Below are positions 38,516 to 46,765 of a DNA stretch of 64,000 nucleotides, one piece after another. The translations under genes and the position numbers were made by a program. How positions within the stretch are numbered: position 1 is the stretch's first letter; every line of letters begins with the position of its first letter. The notes beneath the pieces were generated by a model. The model had not been told where the DNA came from. It did not search any database and saw only the letters and a program-made list of their open reading frames with translations. The stretch is from Mycolicibacterium aichiense (GTDB lineage Bacteria; Actinomycetota; Actinomycetes; Mycobacteriales; Mycobacteriaceae), in contig NZ_AP022561.1 of NCBI RefSeq assembly GCF_010726245.1, forward strand, positions 558,001-622,000, in the 5' to 3' direction.

Positions 38516-40606
38516 ATGACCGCGACCCGAGCTGACGCACAGAAGATCCTCGAGCAGCTGGCCGGCCCACAGGCGGTCCTGCGCGATGACCAGTGGACGG
38601 CCATCGAGGCGTTGGTGGTGCACCGGCGGCGGGCTCTGGTCGTACAACGAACCGGCTGGGGCAAGTCGGCCGTCTACTTCGTCGCCGCCAAGCTGCTGCG
38701 TGAGCAGGGCCGCGGGCCGACGGTGATCGTGTCACCGTTGCTGGCTCTGATGCGCAATCAGGTGAGCGCCGCGCAGCGCGCAGGGGTGCGTGCGGCGACC
38801 ATCAACTCCGGCAACGTCACGGAGTGGGATGACATTCATCGCCAGGTCGGGGACGGTGATCTCGACGTACTCCTGGTCAGCCCGGAACGGTTGAACAATC
38901 CGGAGTTCCGCGTTCAGGTGCTTCCGTCGTTGGCGGCCGACGCCGGCCTGGTCGTGGTGGACGAGGCGCACTGTGTCTCGGACTGGGGACATGATTTCCG
39001 GCCGGACTACCGGCGCATCCGAACATTGATCGCCGAATTGGGTTCCGGGGTACCGGTGTTGGCAACCACAGCGACGGCCAATGACCGGGTGGTCGGCGAC
39101 GTGGCGGCTCAACTCGGCGTGGGTGGCGGCGATACTTTGGTCTTGCGCGGTGGCCTGGATCGCGAGTCGCTTCATCTGTCGGTCGTCAAGGTCCCCACTG
39201 CTGCCGGGCGCGCGGCCTGGATTGCGGCGCAGCTCAATTCGCTGCAGGGATCCGGCATCATCTACACCCTGACCGTTGCTGCCGCCCGTGATCTGGCGGC
39301 GATCCTGCGAGAACAGGGCCATCAGGTCGCCGCCTACACCGGGGCCTCCGACCCCGCCGAGCGGGAACAGATGGAGCTCGATCTGCTCGACAACCGGGTC
39401 AAGGCCCTGGTGGCCACCTCCGCGCTCGGGATGGGATTCGACAAGCCCGATCTGGGTTTCGTCATCCACCTCGGGGCCCCACAGTCACCGATCGCGTACT
39501 ACCAGCAGGTGGGACGCGCAGGCCGCGCCACCGACCGCGCCGAGGTGATCCTGCTGCCGGGGCATGAGGACGCCGAGATATGGAGCTACTTCGCCTCGGT
39601 CGCGTTCCCGCCGGAAGCATTGGTGCGCAAAGTGATCAGCGCGCTGGAGACGGACCGCCCGCTGTCGACTCCAGCGCTGGAACCGCTCGTCGACCTGGGC
39701 CGCAACCGGCTGGAGATGGTACTCAAGGTACTTGACGTCGACGGCGCGGTGCAGCGGGTGAAGGGCGGCTGGATCGGTACCGGCCAGCCGTGGACCTACG
39801 ACGAAGAGCGCTATCGCACGCTGGACGCGGCCCGCCGCCGCGAACAGCAGGCGATGCTCGACTATCAGAACTCGACCAGCTGCCGGATGGCGTTTCTCCG
39901 TGCGCAACTGGACGATCCGGAACTGTCAGCACAGGATCGCTGCGGCCGGTGCGACAACTGTGCCGGATCCCGCTTCACCGCCGAGGTCGACGAGCGTGCG
40001 CTCGATGCGACCAACGACCGGCTGCAGCAGTGCGGTGTCGAGGTGGCGCCACGGCGGATATGGCCGACGGGCATGGCCAAGCTCGGGGTCGACCTGAGCG
40101 GACGCATCGACGACGGGCCGCTGGCGGGCCGCGCGATTGGGCGGCTCACGGACTTGGGCTGGGGGGCCCGGTTGCGCCGGCTGCTGGATGCGCCGGACGC
40201 CCCGGTCCCCGACGAGTTCGTCCGCGCCGCGTTCGCGGTGCTGGCGGACTGGCCGTGGGAGACGCGGCCCGAGGCCGTCATGGGGCTCGACTCGTCGGCG
40301 CATCCGATCCTGATCCGTTCCGTCGTCGACCGTCTCGGGGAGGCGGGCCGGCTGACGAACTTGGGAACGCTTCACTACCGCCCGACGCGGCGGCCGGTCA
40401 CGGCCGCGAACTCGGCCTATCGCGTCGCGGCACTGCACGACACCTGGCAGGAGCCGGACTTCACTGCGCTGCAGCAAGTTCCGCGGACTGTGCTTCTGGT
40501 CGACGACCTCACCGATACCGGCTGGACGCTCACCACCGCCGCGCGCTGCCTGCGTAGGGCCGGCGTATCGGAGGTACTGCCGTTCGCGCTTGCGGGCGTC
40601 AGTTAA
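38516..40606 (+). CDS. RecQ-like DNA helicase fused to a C-terminal phosphoribosyltransferase-like domain
   Basis: A 696-residue protein. The RecQ-type helicase core has Walker A in VQRTGWGKSAVYFVAAK (about 43-59), the DEAH-like VVVDEAHCVSDWGHDFRPDY (about 145-164), LATTATAND, YTGASDPAEREQ, ATSALGMGFDKPDLGFVIH and the motif VI region YYQQVGRAGRATDRAE. A zinc module with CRMAFLRAQ and DRCGRCDNCAG follows (about 455-487). The last 40 residues form a type I phosphoribosyltransferase signature, VLLVDDLTDTGWTLTTAARC (659-678), after a spacer of about 170 residues. RecQ-like enzymes unwind DNA 3' to 5'; the added domain is unusual. It has no link to steroid metabolism. Confidence 0.86.
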   Translation: MTATRADAQKILEQLAGPQAVLRDDQWTAIEALVVHRRRALVVQRTGWGKSAVYFVAAKLLREQGRGPTVIVSPLLALMRNQVSAAQRAGVRAATINSGNVTEWDDIHRQVGDGDLDVLLVSPERLNNPEFRVQVLPSLAADAGLVVVDEAHCVSDWGHDFRPDYRRIRTLIAELGSGVPVLATTATANDRVVGDVAAQLGVGGGDTLVLRGGLDRESLHLSVVKVPTAAGRAAWIAAQLNSLQGSGIIYTLTVAAARDLAAILREQGHQVAAYTGASDPAEREQMELDLLDNRVKALVATSALGMGFDKPDLGFVIHLGAPQSPIAYYQQVGRAGRATDRAEVILLPGHEDAEIWSYFASVAFPPEALVRKVISALETDRPLSTPALEPLVDLGRNRLEMVLKVLDVDGAVQRVKGGWIGTGQPWTYDEERYRTLDAARRREQQAMLDYQNSTSCRMAFLRAQLDDPELSAQDRCGRCDNCAGSRFTAEVDERALDATNDRLQQCGVEVAPRRIWPTGMAKLGVDLSGRIDDGPLAGRAIGRLTDLGWGARLRRLLDAPDAPVPDEFVRAAFAVLADWPWETRPEAVMGLDSSAHPILIRSVVDRLGEAGRLTNLGTLHYRPTRRPVTAANSAYRVAALHDTWQEPDFTALQQVPRTVLLVDDLTDTGWTLTTAARCLRRAGVSEVLPFALAGVS

Positions 40607-43161
40607 ACACTGCTGGGTGTTTTGTCGAAGAACACCGTGTAGGTGGAATCGTCTCCTGGCGTGGCGATCTCGTGCTGCCGATTGAGGCCATCCGACCACC
40701 GGTTGAAGACCAGTTGTCCGTCGGCGACGGTCTGCGGCGAGCCTGCGTCCAGGTGTCGCACCACCCCGACGACCGCCTGCTGGCTGAAGGTACCGGTGTG
40801 CGGAACGCCGTCGACGGTGTACACCGCGTCCGGGTCGTTGCTGGTGAACGTCAGCGTCACGAGGTTGGGCTTGATGTTCACCGTCTTGGTGGTCGACAGT
40901 CCACTGCTGTCGGTGACGGTGAGGCTGATCTCGTACCAGGTGGTGGCCACGTTGTGTTCGTTGGTGGCGAGCGAGACGGTGCCGCTGGGGCCGACGACGC
41001 TGTCCACGTAGGGGTGGATGTGGTCGGCGTGATGGAAGATCACCCGCCAGTTGTAGGCGCTGTCGGGCAGGGCGCCGTCCTCGGCGTCGGTGGCTGTGGC
41101 GCTGAAGCTGATGACGTCGCCGGCGTTGTAGTGCGAGTCGTTGATCGGGGTCAGGATCTGCACATCCGGCGGTGTGCTGCCCACGACGACGTCGCGGCTT
41201 GCGGTGTTGGTCCGCTGCCCGTCGCTGACGGTGAGCGTGACGGTGTAGGTGCCGTCGGTGGTGTAGGTGCGCAACGGGTTCGCGGCCGCCGAAGTACCGC
41301 CGTCACCGAAGTCCCAGCTGTAACTCAGGGTGGTCCCCGGATCCGGATCGGTGGAGCCGGCGGAGGAGAACTGAACGCTCAACGGCGAGTATCCGTTGGT
41401 CGGCGTCGCCGTCAGAACAGCTGTGGGAGCGCGGTTTCCACCGGACGCCGCAATCCGGTACAGCTCGCCGGGATAGATGTTGAGCTGGTACAGATTGCCG
41501 TCCGGACCCTGCCGCATCTGCACCGTCGTGCCTGCGTCGGTGTCCAGGAGCTGCTCGCCGATCACATTGGTGTAGGTGGAGTCGAAGCTCAGCGCCTTGA
41601 GCCAGTGCAGCGTGTAGTCGGCGATGAACACCTTGTTCTGGTACTCCGCCGGCAACGCGGTGCCGGTGTACACGATCACCGAGGTGATCGATCCCGCGCG
41701 ACCCGGCGGGGGAGTGTGCGGATAGGCGTAGACCGGATTGTCGTAGGCGCAACTCGTGCACGGCCCTTCCTGAACCGGCCAGCCGTAGTTGCCGCCCGCG
41801 ACGACGTTGTTGAGCTCCTCCCAGGATTCGTCACCGACGTCGCCCACCAACAGCTGACCGGTTTCGGTGAATGTCATCCGGAACGGATTGCGCATGCCCA
41901 ATGCGTAGATCTCCTGGCGCGCCCCGGGGGTGTTGTAGAACGGATTGTCCTGCGGGATGGTGCCATCGGGATTGATCCGAAGAATCTTGCCGAAGATGGT
42001 CGACAGGTCCTGGCTGTTGGTGTTGAGGCTGTCATCGCCCATCGCGAAATAGATCTTGCCGTCGGGGCCGAACGCCATGGTGTTGCCCTGATGCATCGAG
42101 CCGGTTTGCACCGAATCGATCAGCACCTTTTCGGATTTCGGATCGACGGTGTCGTTGACCATGGTGAACCGTGACAGCCGGGCGTGGGAGTCGGTCGAGT
42201 TGTAGGCGGTGTAGAGGTAACCGTTGTGTGCGAAATCCGGGTCCAGCTCGAACGCGTCCGACGGCTGGAGCTGGCCGATCTTGACCGCGGTTGCACCGTC
42301 GGCGTTGGGGGCGATCTTGAGTGAGCCGTCCCGCTGGAGAATCAGGATGCGCCCGTCCGGAAGGAACTGGAAATCAGTCGGTTGATCCAGCCCGGCGGTG
42401 ATCGTCGTGCGGTCGAGATCGGCTGGAAGAGGCTGGGATTGAACGGGGTTGGCGCATCGAATCAGGTCCTGCGAGGCGAAGGTGAGCCGATCGAGCGCGA
42501 GTGCGAGCTGCTTGTTGACCACCTCAACAGCGTGGGCGATCGGCGGAATAGCCAGAATCTGATTGATGCCGCGGCGGGTGAACTCGGCGACGGCCGCCAA
42601 CACCGGATTGTCGATCGGCGGTAGTGCCGGACCACCGCCACTCTGCTCGCCCCCGACGGCTTTGCCGATGGTCTCCAGCACCCGCATGACGAGCTTGCAC
42701 GCGCAAACCTTGATCGGCTGAAGCAGATTGGTCACGGGGTTGCCCGGTGACGGCGTCGTCGACGTCGGCTTTCCGCTGTGTCCGGTGTCGTCCAGTCCGG
42801 GCCCGAACACCAACGAGGCGGCGCCGGGTTCGCCGGTCTTGCCGGCCGCCGGCATCGTGCTGGGCGATGTCCGCCGCGGAGTCGTTGCCGCCGAGGCTGT
42901 CTGGCTGGTGCGCACGCGCGGCGGCACCACGCCGGCGGACGTGGCGGGGTGCCCCTGCCCGCGGCGGGCCGAGCCGGTGCCGTGGGAGCGCGCGCTGCCC
43001 GCGCTGTGCCCTGTTCCGCTGTCCGCTCGCGACGGTGAACTCGACGTTGAGTCGTCGGCCCAGGCGCTGGGCGCGCCATAGCCCAACCCCACGCCGATTC
43101 CCAGGGCTACGGCCAAGGTCCCCAACCGGCCGACATACTGCGCGTATCCGTGCGATCCCAT
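40603..43161 (-). CDS. Exported sugar dehydrogenase-like (GSDH) beta-propeller with PKD domain
   Basis: An 852-residue secreted protein. MGSHGYAQYVGRLGTLAVAL begins a mycobacterial-type signal region ending APSAWADD; a Ser/Thr/Pro-rich linker runs to about residue 140. A glucose/sorbosone dehydrogenase-like propeller follows at about 240-590 (ITAGLDQPTDFQFLPDGRIL, FAMGDDSLNTNSQDLSTIFG, YALGMRNPFRMTFTETGQLL). Then come a PKD domain (YSWDFGDGGTSAAANPLRTY, then TVTLTVSDG) and further Ig-like modules with two HH motifs. Such proteins oxidise sugars with PQQ or act in the cell envelope; PQQ use is assumed from the family. Its stop codon overlaps the RecQ-like stop head to head in the sequence TTAA. 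I prefer ATG 43161 (GGGGGG ribosome site) over longer upstream reads. Confidence 0.82.
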   Translation of the reverse strand: MGSHGYAQYVGRLGTLAVALGIGVGLGYGAPSAWADDSTSSSPSRADSGTGHSAGSARSHGTGSARRGQGHPATSAGVVPPRVRTSQTASAATTPRRTSPSTMPAAGKTGEPGAASLVFGPGLDDTGHSGKPTSTTPSPGNPVTNLLQPIKVCACKLVMRVLETIGKAVGGEQSGGGPALPPIDNPVLAAVAEFTRRGINQILAIPPIAHAVEVVNKQLALALDRLTFASQDLIRCANPVQSQPLPADLDRTTITAGLDQPTDFQFLPDGRILILQRDGSLKIAPNADGATAVKIGQLQPSDAFELDPDFAHNGYLYTAYNSTDSHARLSRFTMVNDTVDPKSEKVLIDSVQTGSMHQGNTMAFGPDGKIYFAMGDDSLNTNSQDLSTIFGKILRINPDGTIPQDNPFYNTPGARQEIYALGMRNPFRMTFTETGQLLVGDVGDESWEELNNVVAGGNYGWPVQEGPCTSCAYDNPVYAYPHTPPPGRAGSITSVIVYTGTALPAEYQNKVFIADYTLHWLKALSFDSTYTNVIGEQLLDTDAGTTVQMRQGPDGNLYQLNIYPGELYRIAASGGNRAPTAVLTATPTNGYSPLSVQFSSAGSTDPDPGTTLSYSWDFGDGGTSAAANPLRTYTTDGTYTVTLTVSDGQRTNTASRDVVVGSTPPDVQILTPINDSHYNAGDVISFSATATDAEDGALPDSAYNWRVIFHHADHIHPYVDSVVGPSGTVSLATNEHNVATTWYEISLTVTDSSGLSTTKTVNIKPNLVTLTFTSNDPDAVYTVDGVPHTGTFSQQAVVGVVRHLDAGSPQTVADGQLVFNRWSDGLNRQHEIATPGDDSTYTVFFDKTPSSV

Positions 43162-43359
43162 ACAACTGCCCCCCAGGCTTGTTGTGCAGGGGAATCGTCG
43201 GTCGCCCGCGGCCGGGCGCGTGCAGTAGCGCACTACTGCTTTTTCCGCTCCCCAGGATCGGACTACGCAACGCAGCCGGTAACACGGTGCGGCACCGGCG
43301 CGACGTTCCTGTCAGTGGCTGTGCGGCCGGATTGCTGCGCGCCGTGAAGGGAGAACCCA

Positions 43360-43755
43360 ATGTTCATTCGTCGTGCCGTTGTGGCAGCGCTGGCCGCAGG
43401 CGCGGCCGGCGCGGTTGTGTCCATGCCGTCCGCTGTCGCCGATCCCACGCCCGCGCCTGCCCCTGCCCCTGCGGCAACCGAGTGCTCGGCGGCGGGTCTG
43501 TCGTCCACGATCAGCTCGGTCACCAAGAACCTGTCCGACTACTTCGCCGTGCACCCCGACGCGAACCAGGCGCTGCTCGATGCCACCCGGCAGTCGGCCT
43601 TCAGCGCGATCGGCGCCTTCAACACCTACTTCAACGATCACCCGGACCAGGCCAACGACATTCGGGCCATCAAGGCGCCGCTGGTTGATTTCCAGAACCG
43701 GTGCGGTCTGCAGGTGGAGCCCGCGGAGGCGCTGGTCGTCATCGGCGAGTTGTAG
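43360..43755 (+). CDS. Exported hemophore-like protein (Rv0203/Rv1174c family)
   Basis: A 131-residue exported protein. MFIRRAVVAALAAGAAGAVV is a signal peptide ending near SAVADP, followed by a short Pro/Ala stretch and a compact helical domain with two Cys (ATECSAAGLSSTISSVTKNL and FQNRCGLQVEP), the conserved pair of the mycobacterial hemophore-related family. LSDYFAVHPDANQALLDATR and FNTYFNDHPDQANDI are its repeated helix motifs with aromatic residues. The family prototype Rv0203 binds heme outside the cell. AAGGGAGA precedes ATG 43360. It is followed by a duplicated hairpin terminator. Confidence 0.82.
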   Translation: MFIRRAVVAALAAGAAGAVVSMPSAVADPTPAPAPAPAATECSAAGLSSTISSVTKNLSDYFAVHPDANQALLDATRQSAFSAIGAFNTYFNDHPDQANDIRAIKAPLVDFQNRCGLQVEPAEALVVIGEL

Positions 43756-43815
43756 TCGCCGCCGTCGGGGCTGGGCCCCGCGAGATCGCCGCCGTCGGGG
43801 CTGGGCCCCGCGAGA
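43756..43815. terminator. Tandem duplicated 30-bp hairpin terminator
   Basis: Two exact head-to-tail copies of a 30-bp unit fill the gap between the hemophore-like gene (stop 43755) and the convergent IclR gene (stop 43816). Each unit contains CGGGG-CTGGG-CCCCG, a 5-bp GC hairpin with a short loop. The exact identity indicates recent tandem duplication. Confidence 0.65.
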
Positions 43816-44727
43816 TCACCACTGCGGTTTGGCGCCGCCGAGCTGTGTGGTGAGCGAATCGGCAGTCGCCATCAAACCCTTTGCGTGCTTTGCGATCTCG
43901 GCGTCGGTGAGTGCCCGGCCGATCTGGAGCGATACCACCATCGCCTGCCGATGGTGGTGGTCGTAGACGGGTGCGGAGATGACGCTGACGTCGTGCCGCT
44001 GGCGTGACCCCGGCCCCTCGGCTTCGCTTCGCAGGTACACCCGCTCACCGATATCGGAGATCAACTCGCCCAACAGGGCCCGCAGTTCGTCGGGCATCGA
44101 GGTGGACATGCCCGCCATCAGCGCGTACAGCCGCCGGCCGCCGGGGGTGAGGCGTTCGACGAGGTATCCCGCGGTCCGGCACTCGGCGATGACGCGGTCC
44201 AGCCGCTCTGTCTCCGTGCGCAGCGGAATCGTCGGCGCGCGACCGAGCCAGCCGCGCAGCGCCTCGTCGTCCCACAGCACGAACATCAAGCCCACCGGTG
44301 GGGCGAACGGGTAGCTCTCCCCGACGCGCACCCCGACATCGGAACCGGGTGGTCCGACCAACTCGAGCAGTGTGATCCGGTCATCCACAACCCCGGCGAG
44401 CGCGGCGGTGGTCTCGAAAGTCTTCGACAGCCTGCTGAGTTCTGCGCGCGCCGCCGGATTGACCCGCAACGACTCCTGGGCGAGGTGACCGAGCGTGATC
44501 AGGCTCGGCCCCAGCCGGTAGGTCTTGTCGGCCGCGTCGCGAACCAGGTAGCCCGACTCGGTCAGCGTCGTGACGATGCCCAGGCAGGTCGGCTTGGCCA
44601 GCTGCAATCGCCGGGAGAGTTCCGACAGGCCGAACTTGTCTTGTGGGTGCTTGGCCAGGAAATCCAGAACCGCCACCACGCGCTGCGTGGGGGGCGATGA
44701 TCGACCAGAGACGGAGCCGTTCGGCAT
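43816..44727 (-). CDS. IclR-family transcriptional regulator
   Basis: A 303-residue IclR regulator. The winged helix region is TQRVVAVLDFLAKHPQDKFG, LSELSRRLQLAKPTCLGIVT and SGYLVRDAADKTYRLGPSLI (about 14-75). The GAF-like effector domain spans about 90-290, with ISAPVYDHHHRQAMVVSLQI near its end. The start is ATG 44727, 17 bp from a perfect 22-bp palindrome (44744-44765) that is probably its operator, implying autoregulation. It is divergent from the steroid gene at 44851, whose promoter also holds a KstR site. The ligand is unknown; IclR proteins often sense aromatic or organic acids, so a steroid-derived acid is conceivable. Confidence 0.88.
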   Translation of the reverse strand: MPNGSVSGRSSPPTQRVVAVLDFLAKHPQDKFGLSELSRRLQLAKPTCLGIVTTLTESGYLVRDAADKTYRLGPSLITLGHLAQESLRVNPAARAELSRLSKTFETTAALAGVVDDRITLLELVGPPGSDVGVRVGESYPFAPPVGLMFVLWDDEALRGWLGRAPTIPLRTETERLDRVIAECRTAGYLVERLTPGGRRLYALMAGMSTSMPDELRALLGELISDIGERVYLRSEAEGPGSRQRHDVSVISAPVYDHHHRQAMVVSLQIGRALTDAEIAKHAKGLMATADSLTTQLGGAKPQW

Positions 44728-44743
44728 TGCAAAATCCTACCTC

Positions 44744-44765
44744 TGTGTTCCATATATGGAACACA
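44744..44765. promoter_or_regulatory. Perfect 22-bp palindrome, candidate IclR operator
   Basis: TGTGTTCCATA followed by its exact complement TATGGAACACA. The TTCCA...TGGAA core is typical of IclR-family operators. It lies between the IclR gene start (44727) and the KstR site (44783-44796) and so could influence both divergent promoters. Confidence 0.75.
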
Positions 44766-44782
44766 TGTTGGTTGACGGAGAT

Positions 44783-44796
44783 TAGAACACGTTCTA
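44783..44796. promoter_or_regulatory. KstR operator, fully symmetric
   Basis: TAGAACACGTTCTA matches TnnAACnnGTTnnA and is symmetric in both half-sites. It stands 55 bp upstream of the 44851 gene and 18 bp from the IclR palindrome. Confidence 0.92.
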
Positions 44797-44850
44797 GTCT
44801 CAGTGCCAACAACGTACCAGTGCGGTCCAATTTTGAAACGCGAGGCGGTC

Positions 44851-45978
44851 ATGTACACACAGCCCTTGGTGGACGCCATTGCCGAGTCCGAACGTCTGGT
44901 GAAGGAAGCCGACTTCATCGACAGTGAGGCGGATCTGCTCGAGGGCCTGCAGTACCTGGCCGGCTGTGTCGCGGCCTGCACGCACGTCGCCTTCGACTAC
45001 GACCGCGACCATCCTTTCCTGCATTCGGGCACCGGGCCGTTCACCAAGATGGGGCTGGACAATCCCGACACCATGTACTTCGGCACCAGGGTGGTTGCCG
45101 GCAACGAGTACGTCGTCACCGGTAAGCGCGGGACCACCACCGACGTCAGCTTCCAGCTGCTCGGCGGCGAGTACACCGACGAAGTGGTTCCGGACAGCGA
45201 GACCGCGTTCGACGACCGCAAGCTCGACATCGCCGCCGACGGCACCTTCGAGTGGCGATTCACCCCGGATAGCAATGCGCAGCTGGTCATTCGGGAGGTC
45301 TACAACGACTGGTCGGCACAGCGGGGCAGCTTCGCGATCGCGCGCACCGACACCGCAGGGACCGCGCCGCCGGCATTGACCAAGGAGCTGATCGAAAGGC
45401 GCTGGGCGACAGCGGGTAAGCAGCTCGTGCAACGGGTCAAGACGTGGCTGCAGTTCCCGAAGTGGTTCTACGACAGCCTGCCCGTCAACACGCTGACCGC
45501 GCCGCGGCTCACCCCGGGCGGGCTGGCCACCCAATACTCATCGGTCGGGCACTACGACATCAGCCCCGACCAGGCGATCGTGATCACGTTGCCGGTCACC
45601 GACGCCCCGTACCTCGGCTTCCAGCTCGGCAGCCTCTGGTACATCTCGCTGGACTACATCAACCACCAGACGTCGCTCAACGGCACTCAGGCGCAGGCTG
45701 ATCCGGACGGCAAGATCCGGATCGTGGTCTCCGACAAGAGCCCCGGGGTGACCAACTGGGTCGAGACGCTCGGGCATGGCAGGGGCTATCTGCAGTTCCG
45801 CTGGCAGCGCGTGTCGCGTGCGTTGACCGAGGCCGACGGCCCGACGATGGAGATCGTCGATCTCGACGAGGTTGCGGGCAAGCTGCCCTACTACGAGCAG
45901 AACAAGATCTCCGAAGACGATTGGCGTGAGCGAATCGCACTGCGTCAGAAACTAATCGGCTACAGGATGGTGGGGTAG
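44851..45978 (+). CDS. DUF1214-type conserved protein, Rv3531c homologue
   Basis: A 375-residue conserved protein with no catalytic motif that I can name. PLVDAIAESERLVKEADFID starts a helical part. FDYDRDHPFLHSGTGPFTKM and NPDTMYFGTRVVAGNEYVVT fall in the region shared by DUF1214/DUF1254-like proteins, and PYLGFQLGSLWYISLDYINH is characteristic of Rv3531c relatives. Control by KstR (44783-44796) and coupling to an SDR and a sulfotransferase-like gene place it in sterol metabolism, but no reaction is established. ATG 44851 with GAGGCG upstream is preferred; a GTG at 44803 would add 16 residues. The SDR begins 4 bp after the stop. Confidence 0.82.
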   Translation: MYTQPLVDAIAESERLVKEADFIDSEADLLEGLQYLAGCVAACTHVAFDYDRDHPFLHSGTGPFTKMGLDNPDTMYFGTRVVAGNEYVVTGKRGTTTDVSFQLLGGEYTDEVVPDSETAFDDRKLDIAADGTFEWRFTPDSNAQLVIREVYNDWSAQRGSFAIARTDTAGTAPPALTKELIERRWATAGKQLVQRVKTWLQFPKWFYDSLPVNTLTAPRLTPGGLATQYSSVGHYDISPDQAIVITLPVTDAPYLGFQLGSLWYISLDYINHQTSLNGTQAQADPDGKIRIVVSDKSPGVTNWVETLGHGRGYLQFRWQRVSRALTEADGPTMEIVDLDEVAGKLPYYEQNKISEDDWRERIALRQKLIGYRMVG

Positions 45979-45982
45979 AAAC

Positions 45983-46765
45983 ATGGCCGGCTTGCTTGAG
46001 AACAAGGTCGTCGTGATCAGTGGCGTCGGTCCCGCGCTGGGCACCACGCTGGCGCGCCGATGTGCCGAGGAAGGCGCCGACCTGGTGTTGGCGGCGCGGA
46101 CGGTCGGGCGTCTGGACGATGTGGCCAAGCAGGTCACCGACCTCGGCCGCCGCGCACTGTCGGTGGGCACCGACATCACCGATGAGGCCCAGGTCGACAA
46201 CCTGGTCAAGGAGACCCTGGCCGCCTACGGCAAGGTCGACGTGTTGATCAACAACGCGTTCAAGGTGCCGTCGATGAAGCCCTTCGCCAACACCTCTTTC
46301 GACCACATCCGCGAGACCGTGGAGCTCACGGTGCTCGGCGCGCTGCGGCTGATCCAGGGATTCACCCCGGCTCTGGTCGAGGCCAAGGGCTCGGTGGTCA
46401 ACGTCAACTCGATGGTGCTGCGGCACTCAGACCCCAAGCAGGGTGCCTACAAGCTGGCCAAAGCGGCGCTGCTGTCGATGTCCCAGTCCCTGGCCAGTGA
46501 ACTCGGGCCCCAGGGCATCCGCGTGAATTCCGTTCTGCCCGGTTATATCTGGGGCGGCACGCTGCAGGGCTATTTCGAGCACCAGGCCGGCAAGTACGGC
46601 ACGACCGTCGATGAGATCTACAAGGCCGCCGCGGTCAACAGCGATCTCAAGCGGCTGCCCACGGAGGACGAAGTGGCCTCGGCGATCCTGTTCATGGCCA
46701 GCGATCTGTCCAACGGGATCACCGGCCAGACGCTGGACGTCAACTGCGGGGAGTATCACAACTGA
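45983..46765 (+). CDS. Short-chain dehydrogenase, Rv3530c homologue
   Basis: A 260-residue SDR: KVVVISGVGPALGTTLARRC (about 8-27) as cofactor loop, VLINNAFKVPSM instead of the usual NNAG, Ser in VVNVNSMVLRHSD, and a YKLAK catalytic pair. The end, ITGQTLDVNCGEYHN, is typical. The first glycines are GVGPALG instead of GxxxGxG with all three Gly, which is still compatible with binding NAD(P). It lies between the DUF1214-type gene and the sulfotransferase-like gene in a KstR operon; the three are also adjacent in M. tuberculosis. The steroid substrate is not known. Confidence 0.86.
   Translation: MAGLLENKVVVISGVGPALGTTLARRCAEEGADLVLAARTVGRLDDVAKQVTDLGRRALSVGTDITDEAQVDNLVKETLAAYGKVDVLINNAFKVPSMKPFANTSFDHIRETVELTVLGALRLIQGFTPALVEAKGSVVNVNSMVLRHSDPKQGAYKLAKAALLSMSQSLASELGPQGIRVNSVLPGYIWGGTLQGYFEHQAGKYGTTVDEIYKAAAVNSDLKRLPTEDEVASAILFMASDLSNGITGQTLDVNCGEYHN

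Noticed and set aside
40672..42174. A 500-codon plus-strand open frame antisense to the sugar dehydrogenase-like gene
   Set aside because: Compositionally a shadow of the minus-strand coding sequence; no recognisable fold.
43162..43233. N-terminal extension of the sugar dehydrogenase-like protein beginning MRYCTRPAAG
   Set aside because: The extension would precede a good signal peptide and lacks a ribosome site; ATG 43161 has a G-rich site directly upstream.
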